From positions 1,736,001 through 1,800,000 of the forward strand of contig NZ_PYHR01000002.1 in the NCBI RefSeq assembly GCF_003121705.1: 64,000 bases of DNA. Reading direction: 5' to 3'. Of the stretch, positions 1 to 9,903 are shown piece by piece (within the stretch, counting starts at the first letter, position 1; every line of letters begins with the position of its first letter). A model generated the notes under the pieces. That model was given only the letters and a program-made list of their open reading frames with translations, searched no databases and was not told where the DNA came from. The position numbers and the translations under genes were made by a program. Source of the stretch: Serinibacter arcticus. GTDB lineage: Bacteria > Actinomycetota > Actinomycetes > Actinomycetales > Beutenbergiaceae.

Positions 1-832
<832 letters not shown>

Positions 833-1033
833 GTAGCGGGCCTGGCGGCCCTTCCTTCCGATCGCTGATACTGCAGCGACTCTAAGCGACCACGCGTCAC
901 GGGACGCGCGGTGTTCGCTCAGCGCTGCACCGAAGGAGAACGAGAGCGGGCGCGATAACGTTCCCGGTCGCCGTCGGGAACACCCCGTCCCGTCGCGAGC
1001 TGTCGGCCTCGGCGGCGGGGGCCGGAGGGGCGA

Positions 1034-1603
1034 TCAGCCGCCGTAGACGTGCGGCGCGAGCACCGCGACGAACGGGAGCTGGCGGTAGCGCTCGGCGTAG
1101 TCGAGGCCGTAGCCGACGACGAACTCGTTGGCGATGTCGAAGCCCAGGTAGCGCACGTCGACCTCGACCTTGGCCGCCTCGGGCTTGCGCAGCAGGGTCG
1201 CGATCTCGACGGACGCCGGCCCGCGCGAGCGCAGGTTCTCGATCAGCCACGACAGCGTCAGACCGGAGTCGATGATGTCCTCGACGATCAGCACGTGCTT
1301 GCCGGTGAGGTCGGTGTCGAGGTCCTTGAGGATCCGCACGACGCCGGAGGACTTGGTGCCGGCACCGTAGGAGGACACGGCCATCCAGTCCATGGAGACG
1401 TCGGAGCGCAGGTGGCGCATGAGGTCGCTCATGACCATCGCCGCGCCCTTGAGCACGCCCACCAGGAGGATCTCCTCACCGGCGTAGTCGGTGTCGATCT
1501 CCGCGGCCATCTCCGACAGGCGCTGCCGGATCTGCTCCTCGCTCACGACGATGTTGACGAGGTCGCCGCCGACCTCCGGGTAGCTCCAGGCCTGGTTGCT
1601 CAC
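1034..1603 (-). CDS. hpt: Hypoxanthine phosphoribosyltransferase
   Basis: Purine salvage enzyme converting hypoxanthine or guanine plus PRPP to IMP or GMP in the cytoplasm. The 189-residue protein has the expected family length. The PRPP-binding motif VLIVEDIIDSGLTL is at residues 104-117, the LVGVLKGA loop near 47-54 and the hydrophobic base-binding region LGFDIANEFVVGYGLDYAERYR near the C-terminus. The start is GTG at 1603. It sits between ftsH and tilS, an order widely conserved in Actinobacteria. About 200 bases separate it from ftsH, so ftsH may have its own promoter. Confidence 0.95.
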   Translation of the reverse strand: MSNQAWSYPEVGGDLVNIVVSEEQIRQRLSEMAAEIDTDYAGEEILLVGVLKGAAMVMSDLMRHLRSDVSMDWMAVSSYGAGTKSSGVVRILKDLDTDLTGKHVLIVEDIIDSGLTLSWLIENLRSRGPASVEIATLLRKPEAAKVEVDVRYLGFDIANEFVVGYGLDYAERYRQLPFVAVLAPHVYGG

Positions 1604-1709
1604 GGCTCCAGCGTTTCACACTCGCGACGGCGGGGGCCAACCGCCGGGCGAGCTCGCACCCGCCGACCCACCAACACGAGGGCGCGCCCACCAGGGGGCG
1701 CGGGACACC

Positions 1710-2702
1710 TCAGCGGTCGAGACGCAGCTCCCCGTCCTGCCGCACCACGCGCACTCCCCCGGGCACGTCGGCGCCGCGCTGCCCGCGCCAGGACGTCGCG
1801 AGCGCGGCGACGGCGTCCAGGTGCACCGCCCCGAGGTCCCCGGCCGGCGACCCGGCGCTCACGAGCCAGGTCCGCAGCACCCGGGGCAGCAGCGCGGGCG
1901 GCGCCGCGAGCAGGGCCTCGACCGCCAGCCCCGACGGCGTCGTGGCGGCCTCCAGCGCCTCGGCGGCGAGGACGTCGAGCAGGTCGGCGTCGGCCCGCAG
2001 CTGGTCGGCCGTGCGCGCGAGCGCCGCGACCGGATCCGCGCCGAGTGCGTCGGCCAGCGCCGGCAGCACCCGGTGCCGGACGGCGGACCGCGGCAGCGCC
2101 GCTCCCGCGCTCGTGGTCTGCGGCCCGTCGACGGCGTTGCCCGGGTCCTCCCACCACGTCACCCCCTGCGCGGCGCACGCCTCGCGCAGGAGCGCTCGCC
2201 GCAGCCCCAGCAGCGGGCGTCGCACCAGACCGCGACGCGGCGGGATCCCGGCCAGCGAGCGGGCGCCGCTCCCCCGCGCCAGCCGCAGCAGGACCGTCTC
2301 GGCCTGGTCGTCCATCGTGTGCCCGAGCAGGATCGCGACGGCGCCCGTGCGGGCCGCGACGTCGTCGAACGCCGCGTGGCGGGCCGCGCGCGCCCGCTCC
2401 TCGAGCCCGCCCGGCCCCACGACGACGCGCTCGACGAGGACCGGGTCGAGCCCGAGCTCCCGGCACCGACGGGCGGCGCCCTGGGCGACGTCCGCCGATC
2501 CGGGCGCGAGGCCGTGGTCGACGACGACCGCCCCGGCCCGCAACCCGGCCCGCGGGGCGACGAACGCCGTCGCCGCCGCCAGGGCGAGCGAGTCGGGGCC
2601 GCCGGAGCAGGCCACGAGGACGAGGGAGCCCTCGGGCAGGTCGCGCAGCTCGTCCCTGACCGCGGTGCGGGTCCGGGCGACGGCGGGGTGCGGCCCCGTC
2701 AC
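1710..2702 (-). CDS. tilS: tRNA(Ile)-lysidine synthetase TilS
   Basis: N-type ATP pyrophosphatase that attaches lysine to C34 of tRNA-Ile2 (lysidine), changing it from AUG to AUA decoding; normally essential. The PP-loop SGGPDS is at residues 33-38 of 330, followed by VVDHGL and [12 protein letters not shown], both typical of the family. The protein is short because actinobacterial TilS has a reduced C-terminal domain. The start is GTG at 2702, 28 bases after the stop of the metalloprotease gene, consistent with co-transcription towards hpt and ftsH. Confidence 0.93.
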   Translation of the reverse strand: MTGPHPAVARTRTAVRDELRDLPEGSLVLVACSGGPDSLALAAATAFVAPRAGLRAGAVVVDHGLAPGSADVAQGAARRCRELGLDPVLVERVVVGPGGLEERARAARHAAFDDVAARTGAVAILLGHTMDDQAETVLLRLARGSGARSLAGIPPRRGLVRRPLLGLRRALLREACAAQGVTWWEDPGNAVDGPQTTSAGAALPRSAVRHRVLPALADALGADPVAALARTADQLRADADLLDVLAAEALEAATTPSGLAVEALLAAPPALLPRVLRTWLVSAGSPAGDLGAVHLDAVAALATSWRGQRGADVPGGVRVVRQDGELRLDR

Positions 2703-2730
2703 GGTGCCACGCTGGGGTCCACGCGGGAGG

Positions 2731-3855
2731 TCAACCGTGGACGCGCGCGACCCACGCGGCCGGATCGGTGATCTCGGCCGGGGTCGGGAGATTCTCGGGG
2801 CCCGCGAACACGGCGTTGAGCCCGGCGTGGCCGACGCTGCCGCGCACCCCGCGCACGAACGTGGCGCCGTCGCGGTACTGGGCGAGCTTCGCGTCCATCC
2901 CGAGCAGCCGACGCATCACGATCGAGGTCAGCGTGCGCTCGTCGCGGCGCTTCTCGAAGCCTGCGCGGATCTGCTTGACGCTCGGGACGGCCGAGGGGCC
3001 GACCTCGTCCATCACGACGTCGGCGTGGCCCTCGAGGAGCGACATCACCGCGACCGCCCTGGACAGCACGTCGCGCTGCTCAGGACCGAGGACGACGTCG
3101 AGCATCGCCGGGAGGGCGGTGGGACCAGCGGTCCCGGCGTCGGTGTCCGGGTCGGGCGTGCCCGCGGCCTCGGCGTCGTGCGCGACGGTCTCGGGGCCGT
3201 CGACCTCGCCGTCACCGTCGTCGGAGCGCAGTGCCCCGCGCAGCCGGCTCAGGAAGGAGGCGGTGCTCTCCTCCCCCTCGGCGCCCTGGGCCTCGATCAC
3301 CTGACGCAGCGCGCCCCGCAGGTGCTCGGCCAGCCACGGCGCCGCTGCGAACTGGACGGCGTGGGTCTGCTCGTGCAGACAGACCCAGAGGTGGAAGTCC
3401 TGCGGATCGGCGTCGAGCTGGCGCTGCACCGCGAGGACGTTCGGCGCGACGACGAGCAGGCGCCCGCGGCCCGGCTCGGGGCTGACGTAGGGGTCGAACT
3501 GTCCGAGGACGCGCGTCCCGAGCAGCGCCAGGACCCAGCCGAGCTGCTCCCCGGCGACCCGGGCGGCGCCGGGCATCCGAGGCGCCGGCAGCAGTCCGTC
3601 GGTCATGTGGGCGAAGGTCTCGGCGGCCGCGGCGGCCCAGCGCGGCCGGTCCACGACGAGGGCCTGCTGCTCGGCCGCGATCTCGGCGGCCTCGGTCAGA
3701 CCGGTGACGTCGGCGACGTAGGCGGGGGCGTCGACGGCGGCCGACCGCAGGGAGGCGACGAGCTCGAGCAGTCCGTGCCGGTCGATCGGCGGACCGGCCT
3801 TGGCCAGGCTGCCGGCCCGTGCCACCGCGGCGTCCCAGTCGATCGCGTCCGTCAT
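2731..3855 (-). CDS. Zinc-dependent metalloprotease of the actinobacterial DUF2342 type
   Basis: Conserved actinobacterial protein of 374 residues, usually annotated as a zinc-dependent metalloprotease or as coenzyme-F420-associated. The HExxH zinc motif is visible as HEQTH at residues 161-165. A downstream [12 protein letters not shown] stretch probably supplies the third ligand. There is no signal peptide, so it is predicted to be cytoplasmic. A charged low-complexity linker (many D, E and T) lies between about residues 205 and 240. The ATG at 3855 is the start. It lies between dacB and tilS, its usual neighbourhood. The substrate is not known; the family assignment is firm, the function is not. 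Confidence 0.85.
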   Translation of the reverse strand: MTDAIDWDAAVARAGSLAKAGPPIDRHGLLELVASLRSAAVDAPAYVADVTGLTEAAEIAAEQQALVVDRPRWAAAAAETFAHMTDGLLPAPRMPGAARVAGEQLGWVLALLGTRVLGQFDPYVSPEPGRGRLLVVAPNVLAVQRQLDADPQDFHLWVCLHEQTHAVQFAAAPWLAEHLRGALRQVIEAQGAEGEESTASFLSRLRGALRSDDGDGEVDGPETVAHDAEAAGTPDPDTDAGTAGPTALPAMLDVVLGPEQRDVLSRAVAVMSLLEGHADVVMDEVGPSAVPSVKQIRAGFEKRRDERTLTSIVMRRLLGMDAKLAQYRDGATFVRGVRGSVGHAGLNAVFAGPENLPTPAEITDPAAWVARVHG

Positions 3856-3931
3856 CGCCCCAGCCTAAGCGCCGGTGGTCGGGCCGCACGGTGCCGATCC
3901 GTCGCCGTCGAGGGCGGCGTCGGGGTCGGCG

Positions 3932-5323
3932 TCAGGAGCAGCCGCAGGCGGTCAGCGTGCGGACCCACTCGTCGACCTCGAGGCGGGCGGCGTAGCTGCC
4001 CGCCGTGGGGACGCCGTCGGCCATCACCGTGAAGGCGAGCGCGCGACCGTCGGCGGTGACGGTGTACCCGGCGAGGCTGACGACTCCGGGCAGCGTGCCG
4101 GTCTTGGCCCGCACCTGTCCCGCGTCGAGGTCGCGGTTCGTGAGGGTTCCCTCGAGTCCGGCCACCGGGAGGGAGAGGGCGAGCTCGCGCATCGCCGGGT
4201 TCGTCGCTCCCACGAGCAGGAGGTCGGTGAGCAGCCGGGGACTGACCCGGTTGCTCGACGAGAGGCCGGAGGCGTCGTTGAGCGAGGTTCCCGAGACGTC
4301 CACCCCGAGGTTGGCGATCGCCGCGAGGATCGCCGTGGCGGCGCCGTCGAACGTCGCGGGCTGCTCCGCCTCGACGGCGACCAGCCGCCCGATCACCTCG
4401 GTCAGCGTGTTGTCGGAGTCGGCCATCGCCAGGTCGAGGATCTCGCCGATCGACGCCGACTCGACCCGGGCGAGCTCGGTGGCGTCGGCGGCGGCGGTCC
4501 GGCGCGAGGGGCCCTCGCGGACCTCGATGCCCTGGGCGCGCAGCGCCTCGGCGAAGACACGGGCTGCGGAGTCGGCGGGGTCGGTGTCGCGCTGGTCCCT
4601 GCCCGCGATCAGCCCGACGTCGATCCCCAGCGGCTGCACCGGCGCCACGAAACCCCCGGTGTAGTCGATCGAGGACCAGCCCGGGGCGAGCTGGCCGCCG
4701 CCGAAGAGCGAGTCGTCGACCCCGAGGGAGACGGACGTCACCCCGCGCCCGGCCAGCGCGGTGGCGGTCGCCGCCGCCAGGTCGCCGAGCCCGGCGCGCC
4801 CGACGACGGCCGTCGGGTCACCGGCCCCCGCGGCCAGCGCGATGTCGCCACCGCCCACCAGGACGAGCTCGTCGGCGCCCTGCAGCCGCGCCGTCGTGGG
4901 CAGGGTGGCGGTGAGGTCGAGGGTGGCGACGGCGGCCGCGGCCGTGAGGACCTTGGTGGTGGAGGCGGGGAGGCGTGCCGTCGTCTCGTCGGCGGCGGTG
5001 ACGGTCTCGCCCGTGGCGACGTCGACCACGAGCACGCCCGGCGGGGTCCCGACCTCGGGCGCCGACCGCAGCGCGTCCAGAGCGCTCTGCAGTGCCGCGG
5101 CCGTCGGCGTCGGGGCGGCCTCGTCCAGCGAGCGCAGGACCAGCGGGACGGGAGCGCCCGCGGCGGGCGACGGCGTCGGGAACGGCTCGGGGGTGGGCCA
5201 CGGCGCGGCCGTGGTGAACGGTCCGGGGACGACGCCGGCGCCGTCGGCGGCCACGTACCCGGCCCCGAGACCGACGACCGCCACGACGGTGGCGGCGGTC
5301 ACGATGACGCGCCTGCGACCCAC
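3932..5323 (-). CDS. dacB: D-alanyl-D-alanine carboxypeptidase/endopeptidase (PBP4 type)
   Basis: Extracytoplasmic penicillin-binding protein that trims or cleaves peptidoglycan cross-links. All three active-site motifs are present: STTK at 121-124, SDN at 303-305 and KTG at 407-409, counting from GTG at 5323. I prefer that start to the TTG at 5413: it has a strong upstream GAGAGGGG ribosome site and puts the hydrophobic signal or anchor segment ([21 protein letters not shown]) right after the arginines at the N-terminus. A proline-rich stretch follows (about 34-58). The protein has 463 residues, normal for class C PBPs. It is divergent from ppa and its C-terminus ends in a Cys-Gly-Cys-Ser. 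Confidence 0.9.
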   Translation of the reverse strand: MGRRRVIVTAATVVAVVGLGAGYVAADGAGVVPGPFTTAAPWPTPEPFPTPSPAAGAPVPLVLRSLDEAAPTPTAAALQSALDALRSAPEVGTPPGVLVVDVATGETVTAADETTARLPASTTKVLTAAAAVATLDLTATLPTTARLQGADELVLVGGGDIALAAGAGDPTAVVGRAGLGDLAAATATALAGRGVTSVSLGVDDSLFGGGQLAPGWSSIDYTGGFVAPVQPLGIDVGLIAGRDQRDTDPADSAARVFAEALRAQGIEVREGPSRRTAAADATELARVESASIGEILDLAMADSDNTLTEVIGRLVAVEAEQPATFDGAATAILAAIANLGVDVSGTSLNDASGLSSSNRVSPRLLTDLLLVGATNPAMRELALSLPVAGLEGTLTNRDLDAGQVRAKTGTLPGVVSLAGYTVTADGRALAFTVMADGVPTAGSYAARLEVDEWVRTLTACGCS

Positions 5324-5505
5324 GCGTGCCCCTCTCGACTCGATCGCGGGGAACCCGCGGCGGACGCCGTCGGAAGGACCCGTCCCTCCCGACCTGCGGG
5401 GCGCGGTGTGCAACGCGCCCGACGTGCGTCAGACTGTCCCCCACAGTAGTCACGCGGCGCCGACGCGGGCGACGGCAGTGCCGAGCACAGATGAGAGGTC
5501 ATGCG

Positions 5506-6024
5506 GTGAAGTTCGACGTCACGATCGAGATCCCCAAGGGTCACCGGAACAAGTACGAGGTTGACCACGTCTCGGGCCGAATCCGGCTGGACCGCATGCT
5601 CTTCACCTCGACCCGCTACCCCGACGACTACGGCTTCATCGAGGGCACCCTCGGCGAGGACGGCGACCCGCTGGACGCCCTGGTGCTCCTCGAGGAGCCG
5701 ACGTTCCCGGGCTGCCTCATCGAGTGCCGCGCGCTCGGCATGTTCCGCATGCGGGACGAGGCCGGCGGCGACGACAAGGTGCTGTGCGTGCCGGTCGGCG
5801 ACCAGCGCGCGAGCTGGCGCGACGACATCGACGACGTGTCGGAGTTCCACCGCCTCGAGATCCAGCACTTCTTCGAGGTCTACAAGGACCTCGAGCCGGG
5901 CAAGTCCGTCGAGGGCGCCCACTGGGTCGGCCGCGAGGAGGCCGAGGCGGAGATCCTGCGCTCCGTGCAGCGCGCGAAGGACGCCGGGCTGCACCACGCG
6001 CACGGCGCCAACGCCCCGCACTGA
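5506..6024 (+). CDS. ppa: Inorganic pyrophosphatase (family I)
   Basis: Soluble enzyme hydrolysing pyrophosphate to phosphate, pulling biosynthetic reactions forward. The 172-residue protein opens [20 protein letters not shown] as in other actinobacterial family I enzymes and carries the metal-binding [12 protein letters not shown] segment and a second acidic cluster DDIDDVSEF. The GTG at 5506 is preferred: AGAGGT lies about 8 bases upstream. An in-frame ATG at 5491 would add five residues but has no good ribosome site. It is divergent from dacB. A perfect 20-bp hairpin follows the stop, so it is probably a single-gene transcript. Confidence 0.95.
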   Translation: MKFDVTIEIPKGHRNKYEVDHVSGRIRLDRMLFTSTRYPDDYGFIEGTLGEDGDPLDALVLLEEPTFPGCLIECRALGMFRMRDEAGGDDKVLCVPVGDQRASWRDDIDDVSEFHRLEIQHFFEVYKDLEPGKSVEGAHWVGREEAEAEILRSVQRAKDAGLHHAHGANAPH

Positions 6025-6042
6025 TCCACGCTCGCCCCCGGC

Positions 6043-6086
6043 GACGACGACGGCCCCGCTCCAGCAGGAGCGGGGCCGTCGTCGTC
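6043..6086. terminator. Strong bidirectional hairpin after ppa
   Basis: Perfect 20-bp inverted repeat (6043-6062 with 6067-6086) around a 4-base loop, 18 bases after the ppa stop. There is no T-tract, as is common for high-GC Actinobacteria. It lies between convergent genes. Confidence 0.85.
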
Positions 6087-6088
6087 CG

Positions 6089-6140
6089 CGAGGGGTTTGC
6101 GCACCGCCGGCGAGGGGTTTGCGCACCGCCGGCGAGGGGG
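6089..6140. repeat. 22-bp tandem array, about 2.4 units, GCGAGG family
   Basis: Two exact 22-bp units at 6089-6110 and 6111-6132 and a partial third from 6133. The core is CGAGGGGTTTGCGCACC. It sits between convergent ppa and the following minus-strand gene. Unit length and the GCGAGG core match the arrays at 11155, 16029 and 26981. Confidence 0.85.
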
Positions 6141-6146
6141 TTGTGG

Positions 6147-6581
6147 TCAGCCGGCGTGCTTCTGGACGAGCGCGCCGATCTTCGGCAGGGCTCCGACGAG
6201 CACCTTGCCGAGCTGCGGCTTGAACTTGTCGAACATCGAGCGCTGGTTGCCGGTGCCGACCTCGGACTCGATGGCGGCCATGACGGCGGCGCTCACCTGG
6301 TCGGAGTTCGCCGCGACGTAGGCGCCGAAGTCCGTGCCGCCCTGCGCGCGGTGGGTCGTCCAGAACGGGTCGAGCGCGTCGGCGAGCGTGCCCAGGTAGG
6401 CGTTCGCGCCGCGCTGGACGACGTCGGGGCGCTTGGCCTTGGCGGCCTTGACCGCGGTCTTCGCGGCGATGCCGGTGAGGCCGCTCATCCCCGCGACCTC
6501 GCCGTCGATCAGGGCGGCGAGGTCGGCGACGGCGGCGGGCTTGGTGTCAGCAGCGGTGAGCTGCTCGCGGAGCGTGGTCAT
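6147..6581 (-). CDS. Small conserved actinobacterial protein, function unknown
   Basis: A 144-residue, alanine-rich, apparently all-helical cytoplasmic protein starting with ATG at 6581. There is no signal peptide, membrane segment or catalytic motif. The composition (LREQLTAADTKPAAVADLAALIDGEV at the start, KPQLGKVLVGALPKIGALVQKH at the end) resembles a family of unnamed actinobacterial proteins, possibly DUF6918; I cannot confirm that without a search. It is a separate short gene between convergent ppa and the NlpC/P60 gene, which ends about 60 bases upstream of this start on the same strand, so the two may be co-transcribed. Confidence 0.75.
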   Translation of the reverse strand: MTTLREQLTAADTKPAAVADLAALIDGEVAGMSGLTGIAAKTAVKAAKAKRPDVVQRGANAYLGTLADALDPFWTTHRAQGGTDFGAYVAANSDQVSAAVMAAIESEVGTGNQRSMFDKFKPQLGKVLVGALPKIGALVQKHAG

Positions 6582-6639
6582 GCCTCGATGCTAGGTCAGC
6601 CGACACCCCGGCCGACCGTGGCGACCAGCGATCCGGACG

Positions 6640-8097
6640 TCAGGAGACGCGGCCGTACCCGATGAGGTTGGTCGAGTAGATCTTGTCGTGGACGATCCCG
6701 ACACCGGGCTTGGCGGCGTGGACCTTCATGCCGGGGCCGGTGTAGATCGCCACGTGGTAGATGCCGCTCGCAGCCCCGTTGTTCGACCAGAAGATCAGGT
6801 CGCCCGGCTGCAGCTCGCTCTGGGAGATGCGCGTGGTCGCCTTCCACTGGTCGCGAGAGACCCGCGGCAACGTGATGCCGACGGTGGAGTACGCGTACTT
6901 GACCAGGCTCGAGCAGTCGTAGGCGCTGGGGCCGTTCGCCCCGAGCTTGTACGCGAGGCCGACCTTGCCCATGGCCGCGTTGACGGCCTCCTGGCCCTTG
7001 GACGTCGCCGGCGGCACGATGACCGGCGGCGCCGGGGCGGGGGCCGGGGGCGGCGTCGGCTTGGGGGTGGGAGACGGAGCAGGGGCGGGAGCCGGAGCGG
7101 GAGCCTGGGTGGGCTGGGGCGCAGGAGCCTGCGTCGGCTGGGGAGCGGGAGCCTGGGTGGGCTGGGGCGCAGGAGCCTGGGTGGGCTGGGGCGCGGGAGC
7201 CTGTGTGGGCGCCTGCGTGGGCGCCGTCGTCGGGGCGGGCGCGCTCGTCGTCGGAGCGGGGGCGGGCGCGGCTGCCGCCGGCGCGGCCACCGAGCGCGAC
7301 GCCGCGGCGAGCCGGTCCTGCGCCGCCTTCTCCTCCGCGGCGCGCTGCTGCGCGAGCAGATCCTCCTGGTAGGCGCGCTCGACCTCGATGCTGCGGTTGC
7401 GCAGCGTGGCGAGCTCGGCGACGGCGGACGTCATGACGGCGGCGGTCGCGTCGCGCTGCGCGGTGGCGTCCTCCTGCAGACGCTCGGACTCGGCGAGCGC
7501 CTCCTTCGCGGCGTCCTCGCGCGTGGTCAACGTCTCCTGCGCCGTGGTCGCGCGATCCGCGGCGACATCGGCCGTGTTCTGGGCCTCACGGGCCGTGTGC
7601 ACCGAGGTGCCGGCCGCGTCGGTGGCCACGGACATCGCGGCGGAGCGACGCAGGACGTCGGCGAACTCGTCGGCGCCGAGGAAGATCTGGGCCTGACGAA
7701 CGACGCCACCGCCGTTGCGGTAGCTGGCGAGCGCGACGGCGGCGAGGGCATCGCTGGCCGTGTCGGCCTCGGCCTGGGCGGTGACGACGGCCTCGTCGGC
7801 AGCGACCTTGGCCGTGCGGGCCTCCTCGGCCCTGACCTCGGCCGCGAGGTAGTCCTCCCCGGCGACGGCGGCGGCGACCTCGGCATCGGCGAGAGCGGTG
7901 TTCGCCGCGGCGAGGTCACCCTCGAGCTCGGCGACCCGCCCAGCCTGCGAGTCGACGGCGGACTGCGCCTGCGCCCGCTCGGCCTCGGTCGGTGCCGCAC
8001 CGGCGGGGACCAGGAGTCCTCCGAGACCCACGAGGGCGGCGGCCAGGGCTGCTGCGGCGGCGCGGGCGCGAACGCGTCCGGGCGTCGATGCGGTCAT
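6640..8097 (-). CDS. Secreted NlpC/P60 peptidoglycan endopeptidase (RipA-like)
   Basis: Cell-wall hydrolase cutting peptide stems, normally needed for daughter-cell separation. Order in the 485-residue protein: signal peptide (about 1-33, ending PAGAAP), a long coiled-coil region (about 35-260), a Pro/Ala/Thr/Gln linker with PTQAPAPQ repeats (about 275-360) and a C-terminal NlpC/P60 domain. The catalytic triad is visible as Cys395 (YDCSSLVKY), His448 (IYHVAIY) and His460. The coiled coil is typical of PcsB/RipA-type self-inhibited hydrolases. The start is ATG at 8097 with GAGGAG 8 bases upstream, preceded by a clear sigma-70-type promoter. It is divergent from metY. Confidence 0.93.
   Translation of the reverse strand: MTASTPGRVRARAAAAALAAALVGLGGLLVPAGAAPTEAERAQAQSAVDSQAGRVAELEGDLAAANTALADAEVAAAVAGEDYLAAEVRAEEARTAKVAADEAVVTAQAEADTASDALAAVALASYRNGGGVVRQAQIFLGADEFADVLRRSAAMSVATDAAGTSVHTAREAQNTADVAADRATTAQETLTTREDAAKEALAESERLQEDATAQRDATAAVMTSAVAELATLRNRSIEVERAYQEDLLAQQRAAEEKAAQDRLAAASRSVAAPAAAAPAPAPTTSAPAPTTAPTQAPTQAPAPQPTQAPAPQPTQAPAPQPTQAPAPQPTQAPAPAPAPAPSPTPKPTPPPAPAPAPPVIVPPATSKGQEAVNAAMGKVGLAYKLGANGPSAYDCSSLVKYAYSTVGITLPRVSRDQWKATTRISQSELQPGDLIFWSNNGAASGIYHVAIYTGPGMKVHAAKPGVGIVHDKIYSTNLIGYGRVS
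7099..7218 (-). repeat. In-frame 24-bp repeats encoding PTQAPAPQ linker
   Basis: About four 24-bp units within the NlpC/P60 gene, each encoding PTQAPAPQ, plus degenerate PTQA units. This is a flexible wall-spanning linker, not a CRISPR or regulatory repeat. Copy number is likely to vary between strains. Confidence 0.9.
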
Positions 8098-8160
8098 GTG
8101 TGGGGCTCCTCGCGGTGTCCGGCGTGTCGCTGAAACGATGCGGACACAGGCTCAGCCTCG

Positions 8161-8188
8161 ACTTTAGCCCGCGACTTGAGTGTGTCAA
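8161..8188 (-). promoter_or_regulatory. Predicted sigma-70-type promoter of the NlpC/P60 gene
   Basis: On the minus strand, a perfect -35 TTGACA (8188-8183) and -10 TAAAGT (8166-8161) are separated by 16 bases, about 65 bases before the start codon. This is unusually consensus-like for a genome this GC-rich. Confidence 0.7.
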
Positions 8189-8234
8189 ACCCTCCGAGGT
8201 CAATTCAACACGCCGCATGCAGGCCCCCAATAAT

Positions 8235-8246
8235 TACACGCGTGTA
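8235..8246. promoter_or_regulatory. 12-bp palindrome between NlpC/P60 and metY
   Basis: The perfect palindrome TACACGCGTGTA lies in an AT-richer patch of the 318-base divergent intergenic region 8098-8415. Its shape suits a TetR- or GntR-type operator. The rest of the region up to metY (8250-8400) shows no recognisable SAM riboswitch core or other gene. Confidence 0.4.
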
Positions 8247-8415
8247 GTTCCCTGTCGATCTCGCTCGACCGCCGGGGCGGACGACGGCGGCACCTCGCCG
8301 TCGCGATCGACCATCCACCCACTGAGACGTCCGGTCCCACTCGTGACCGCGCCACCCACCGGTCCTAGCGTCACCAGCGTCCGCCGTCGTCATCCCATCG
8401 CAGGAGGCCGTACCC

Positions 8416-9768
8416 ATGAGCACCGACTGGTCGTTCGAGACCCGCCAGATCCACGCCGGCCAGGTGGCCGACCCCACGACCGGGGCCCGCGCCCTGCCGA
8501 TCTACCAGACGACGTCGTTCGTGTTCGAGTCCGCGGAGCAGGCGGCTGCGCGGTTCGCCCTCGCCGAGCTCGGCCCGATCTACACGCGCATCACGAACCC
8601 GACGACCGAGGCCGTCGAGAACCGCATCGCCTCGCTCGAGGGTGGCGTCGGCGCCCTCCTGGTCGCGTCCGGCCAGGCCGCCGAGACGCTCGCGATCCTC
8701 AACATCGCCGAGGTGGGCGACCACGTCGTCGCGAGCTCGTCCCTCTACGGCGGCACGTACAACCTGCTGCACTACACGCTGCCCAAGCTCGGGATCACGA
8801 CGACGTTCGTCTCCGACCCGCACGACCCGCAGCAGTGGCGCGACGCCGTCCAGCCGAACACGAAGCTGTTCTTCGGCGAGACGATCCCGAACCCGAAGTC
8901 CGACGTCCTGGACATCGAGACGGTCGCCGGCATCGCGCACGAGGTCGGCGTCCCGCTCATCGTCGACAACACGGTCGCGACGCCGTACCTGGTGAACCCG
9001 ATCCAGTGGGGCGCCGACATCGTCGTGCACTCGGCCACCAAGTACCTCGGCGGCCACGGCACCTCGATCGCCGGCGTCATCGTCGACGCCGGCACGTTCG
9101 ACTACGCCCAGCACCCCGAGCGCTTCCCGAACTACAACACGCCCGACCCGTCGTACAACGGGCTGGTCTACGCGCGCGACCTGGGGGTCGGCGGGATCTT
9201 CGGCGCCAACCTCTCCTTCATCCTCAAGGCGCGCGTGCAGCTGCTGCGCGACCTCGGTGCCGCGGTGAGCCCGTTCAACGCGTTCCTCATCGCGCAGGGC
9301 ATCGAGACGCTCTCGCTGCGCGTCGAGCGTCACGTCGAGAACGCGATCAAGGTCGCCACCTGGCTCGAGGCGCGCGACGACGTCGCGTCCGTCCACTACT
9401 CCGGCCTGGAGTCCTCGCCCTGGCACGCCAACCAGGTCAAGTACGCCCCCAAGGGCGGCGGCGCCGTCCTGGCGTTCGAGCTCGACGGCGGGGCCGAGGC
9501 CGGCAAGGCGTTCGTCTCCGCGCTGGAGCTGCACTCGAACGTCGCCAACATCGGCGACGTCCGCTCGCTGGTGATCCACCCCGCCTCGACGACGCACAGC
9601 CAGCTCACGCCCGCCGAGCAGCTCTACTCGGGCGTGACGCCCGGCCTGGTGCGTCTCGCCGTGGGGCTCGAGCACATCGACGACATCCTGGCCGACCTGG
9701 AGCTCGGGTTCACGGCCGCCGCCGCGGTCTCCGGAGCGGCCCCGCAGGCCGTCGACGCGACGGTCTGA
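8416..9768 (+). CDS. metY: O-acetylhomoserine sulfhydrylase
   Basis: PLP enzyme that makes homocysteine from O-acetylhomoserine and sulfide (direct sulfhydrylation in methionine synthesis). The 450-residue protein is full length. The PLP lysine is K209 in HSATKYLGGHGTSIAG, preceded by VDNTVATPYL. YTRITNPT near the N-terminus and SLVIHPASTTHSQL near the C-terminus are hallmarks of the Cys/Met metabolism PLP family. The start is ATG at 8416 with AGGAGG 8 bases upstream. metX follows in the same direction after 135 bases and makes its substrate. Confidence 0.95.
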   Translation: MSTDWSFETRQIHAGQVADPTTGARALPIYQTTSFVFESAEQAAARFALAELGPIYTRITNPTTEAVENRIASLEGGVGALLVASGQAAETLAILNIAEVGDHVVASSSLYGGTYNLLHYTLPKLGITTTFVSDPHDPQQWRDAVQPNTKLFFGETIPNPKSDVLDIETVAGIAHEVGVPLIVDNTVATPYLVNPIQWGADIVVHSATKYLGGHGTSIAGVIVDAGTFDYAQHPERFPNYNTPDPSYNGLVYARDLGVGGIFGANLSFILKARVQLLRDLGAAVSPFNAFLIAQGIETLSLRVERHVENAIKVATWLEARDDVASVHYSGLESSPWHANQVKYAPKGGGAVLAFELDGGAEAGKAFVSALELHSNVANIGDVRSLVIHPASTTHSQLTPAEQLYSGVTPGLVRLAVGLEHIDDILADLELGFTAAAAVSGAAPQAVDATV

Positions 9769-9781
9769 CACCCGTCGCAGC

Positions 9782-9824
9782 ACGCCCCGTGCGGCCGGAG
9801 CGACGGCTCCGTCCGCACGGGCGT
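9782..9824 (+). terminator. Imperfect hairpin between metY and metX
   Basis: An inverted repeat of about 19 bp, with one bulged C and one mismatch, starts 13 bases after the metY stop. It may lower read-through into metX and so set the ratio of the two enzymes, or stabilise the metY transcript end. Confidence 0.5.
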
Positions 9825-9903
9825 TCCGGGTCGGGTCCGCGCCCGGCCGAGCTCCGGCGGGCGCGGATCCCGCCCGCCCACCGACCACGGAGGAGGCCGG
9901 ACC

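Noticed and set aside
7099-7218. Regular 24-bp repeats considered as non-coding repeats
   Set aside because: They are in frame and encode a PTQAPAPQ linker inside the NlpC/P60 protein.
8098-8160. Possible c-di-AMP riboswitch in the NlpC/P60 leader
   Set aside because: The leader after the predicted promoter is only about 60 bases, too short for that RNA, and the conserved cores are missing.
8250-8415. Possible SAM riboswitch upstream of metY
   Set aside because: I could not find the conserved cores of SAM-I or SAM-IV, and no convincing pseudoknot is visible by eye.
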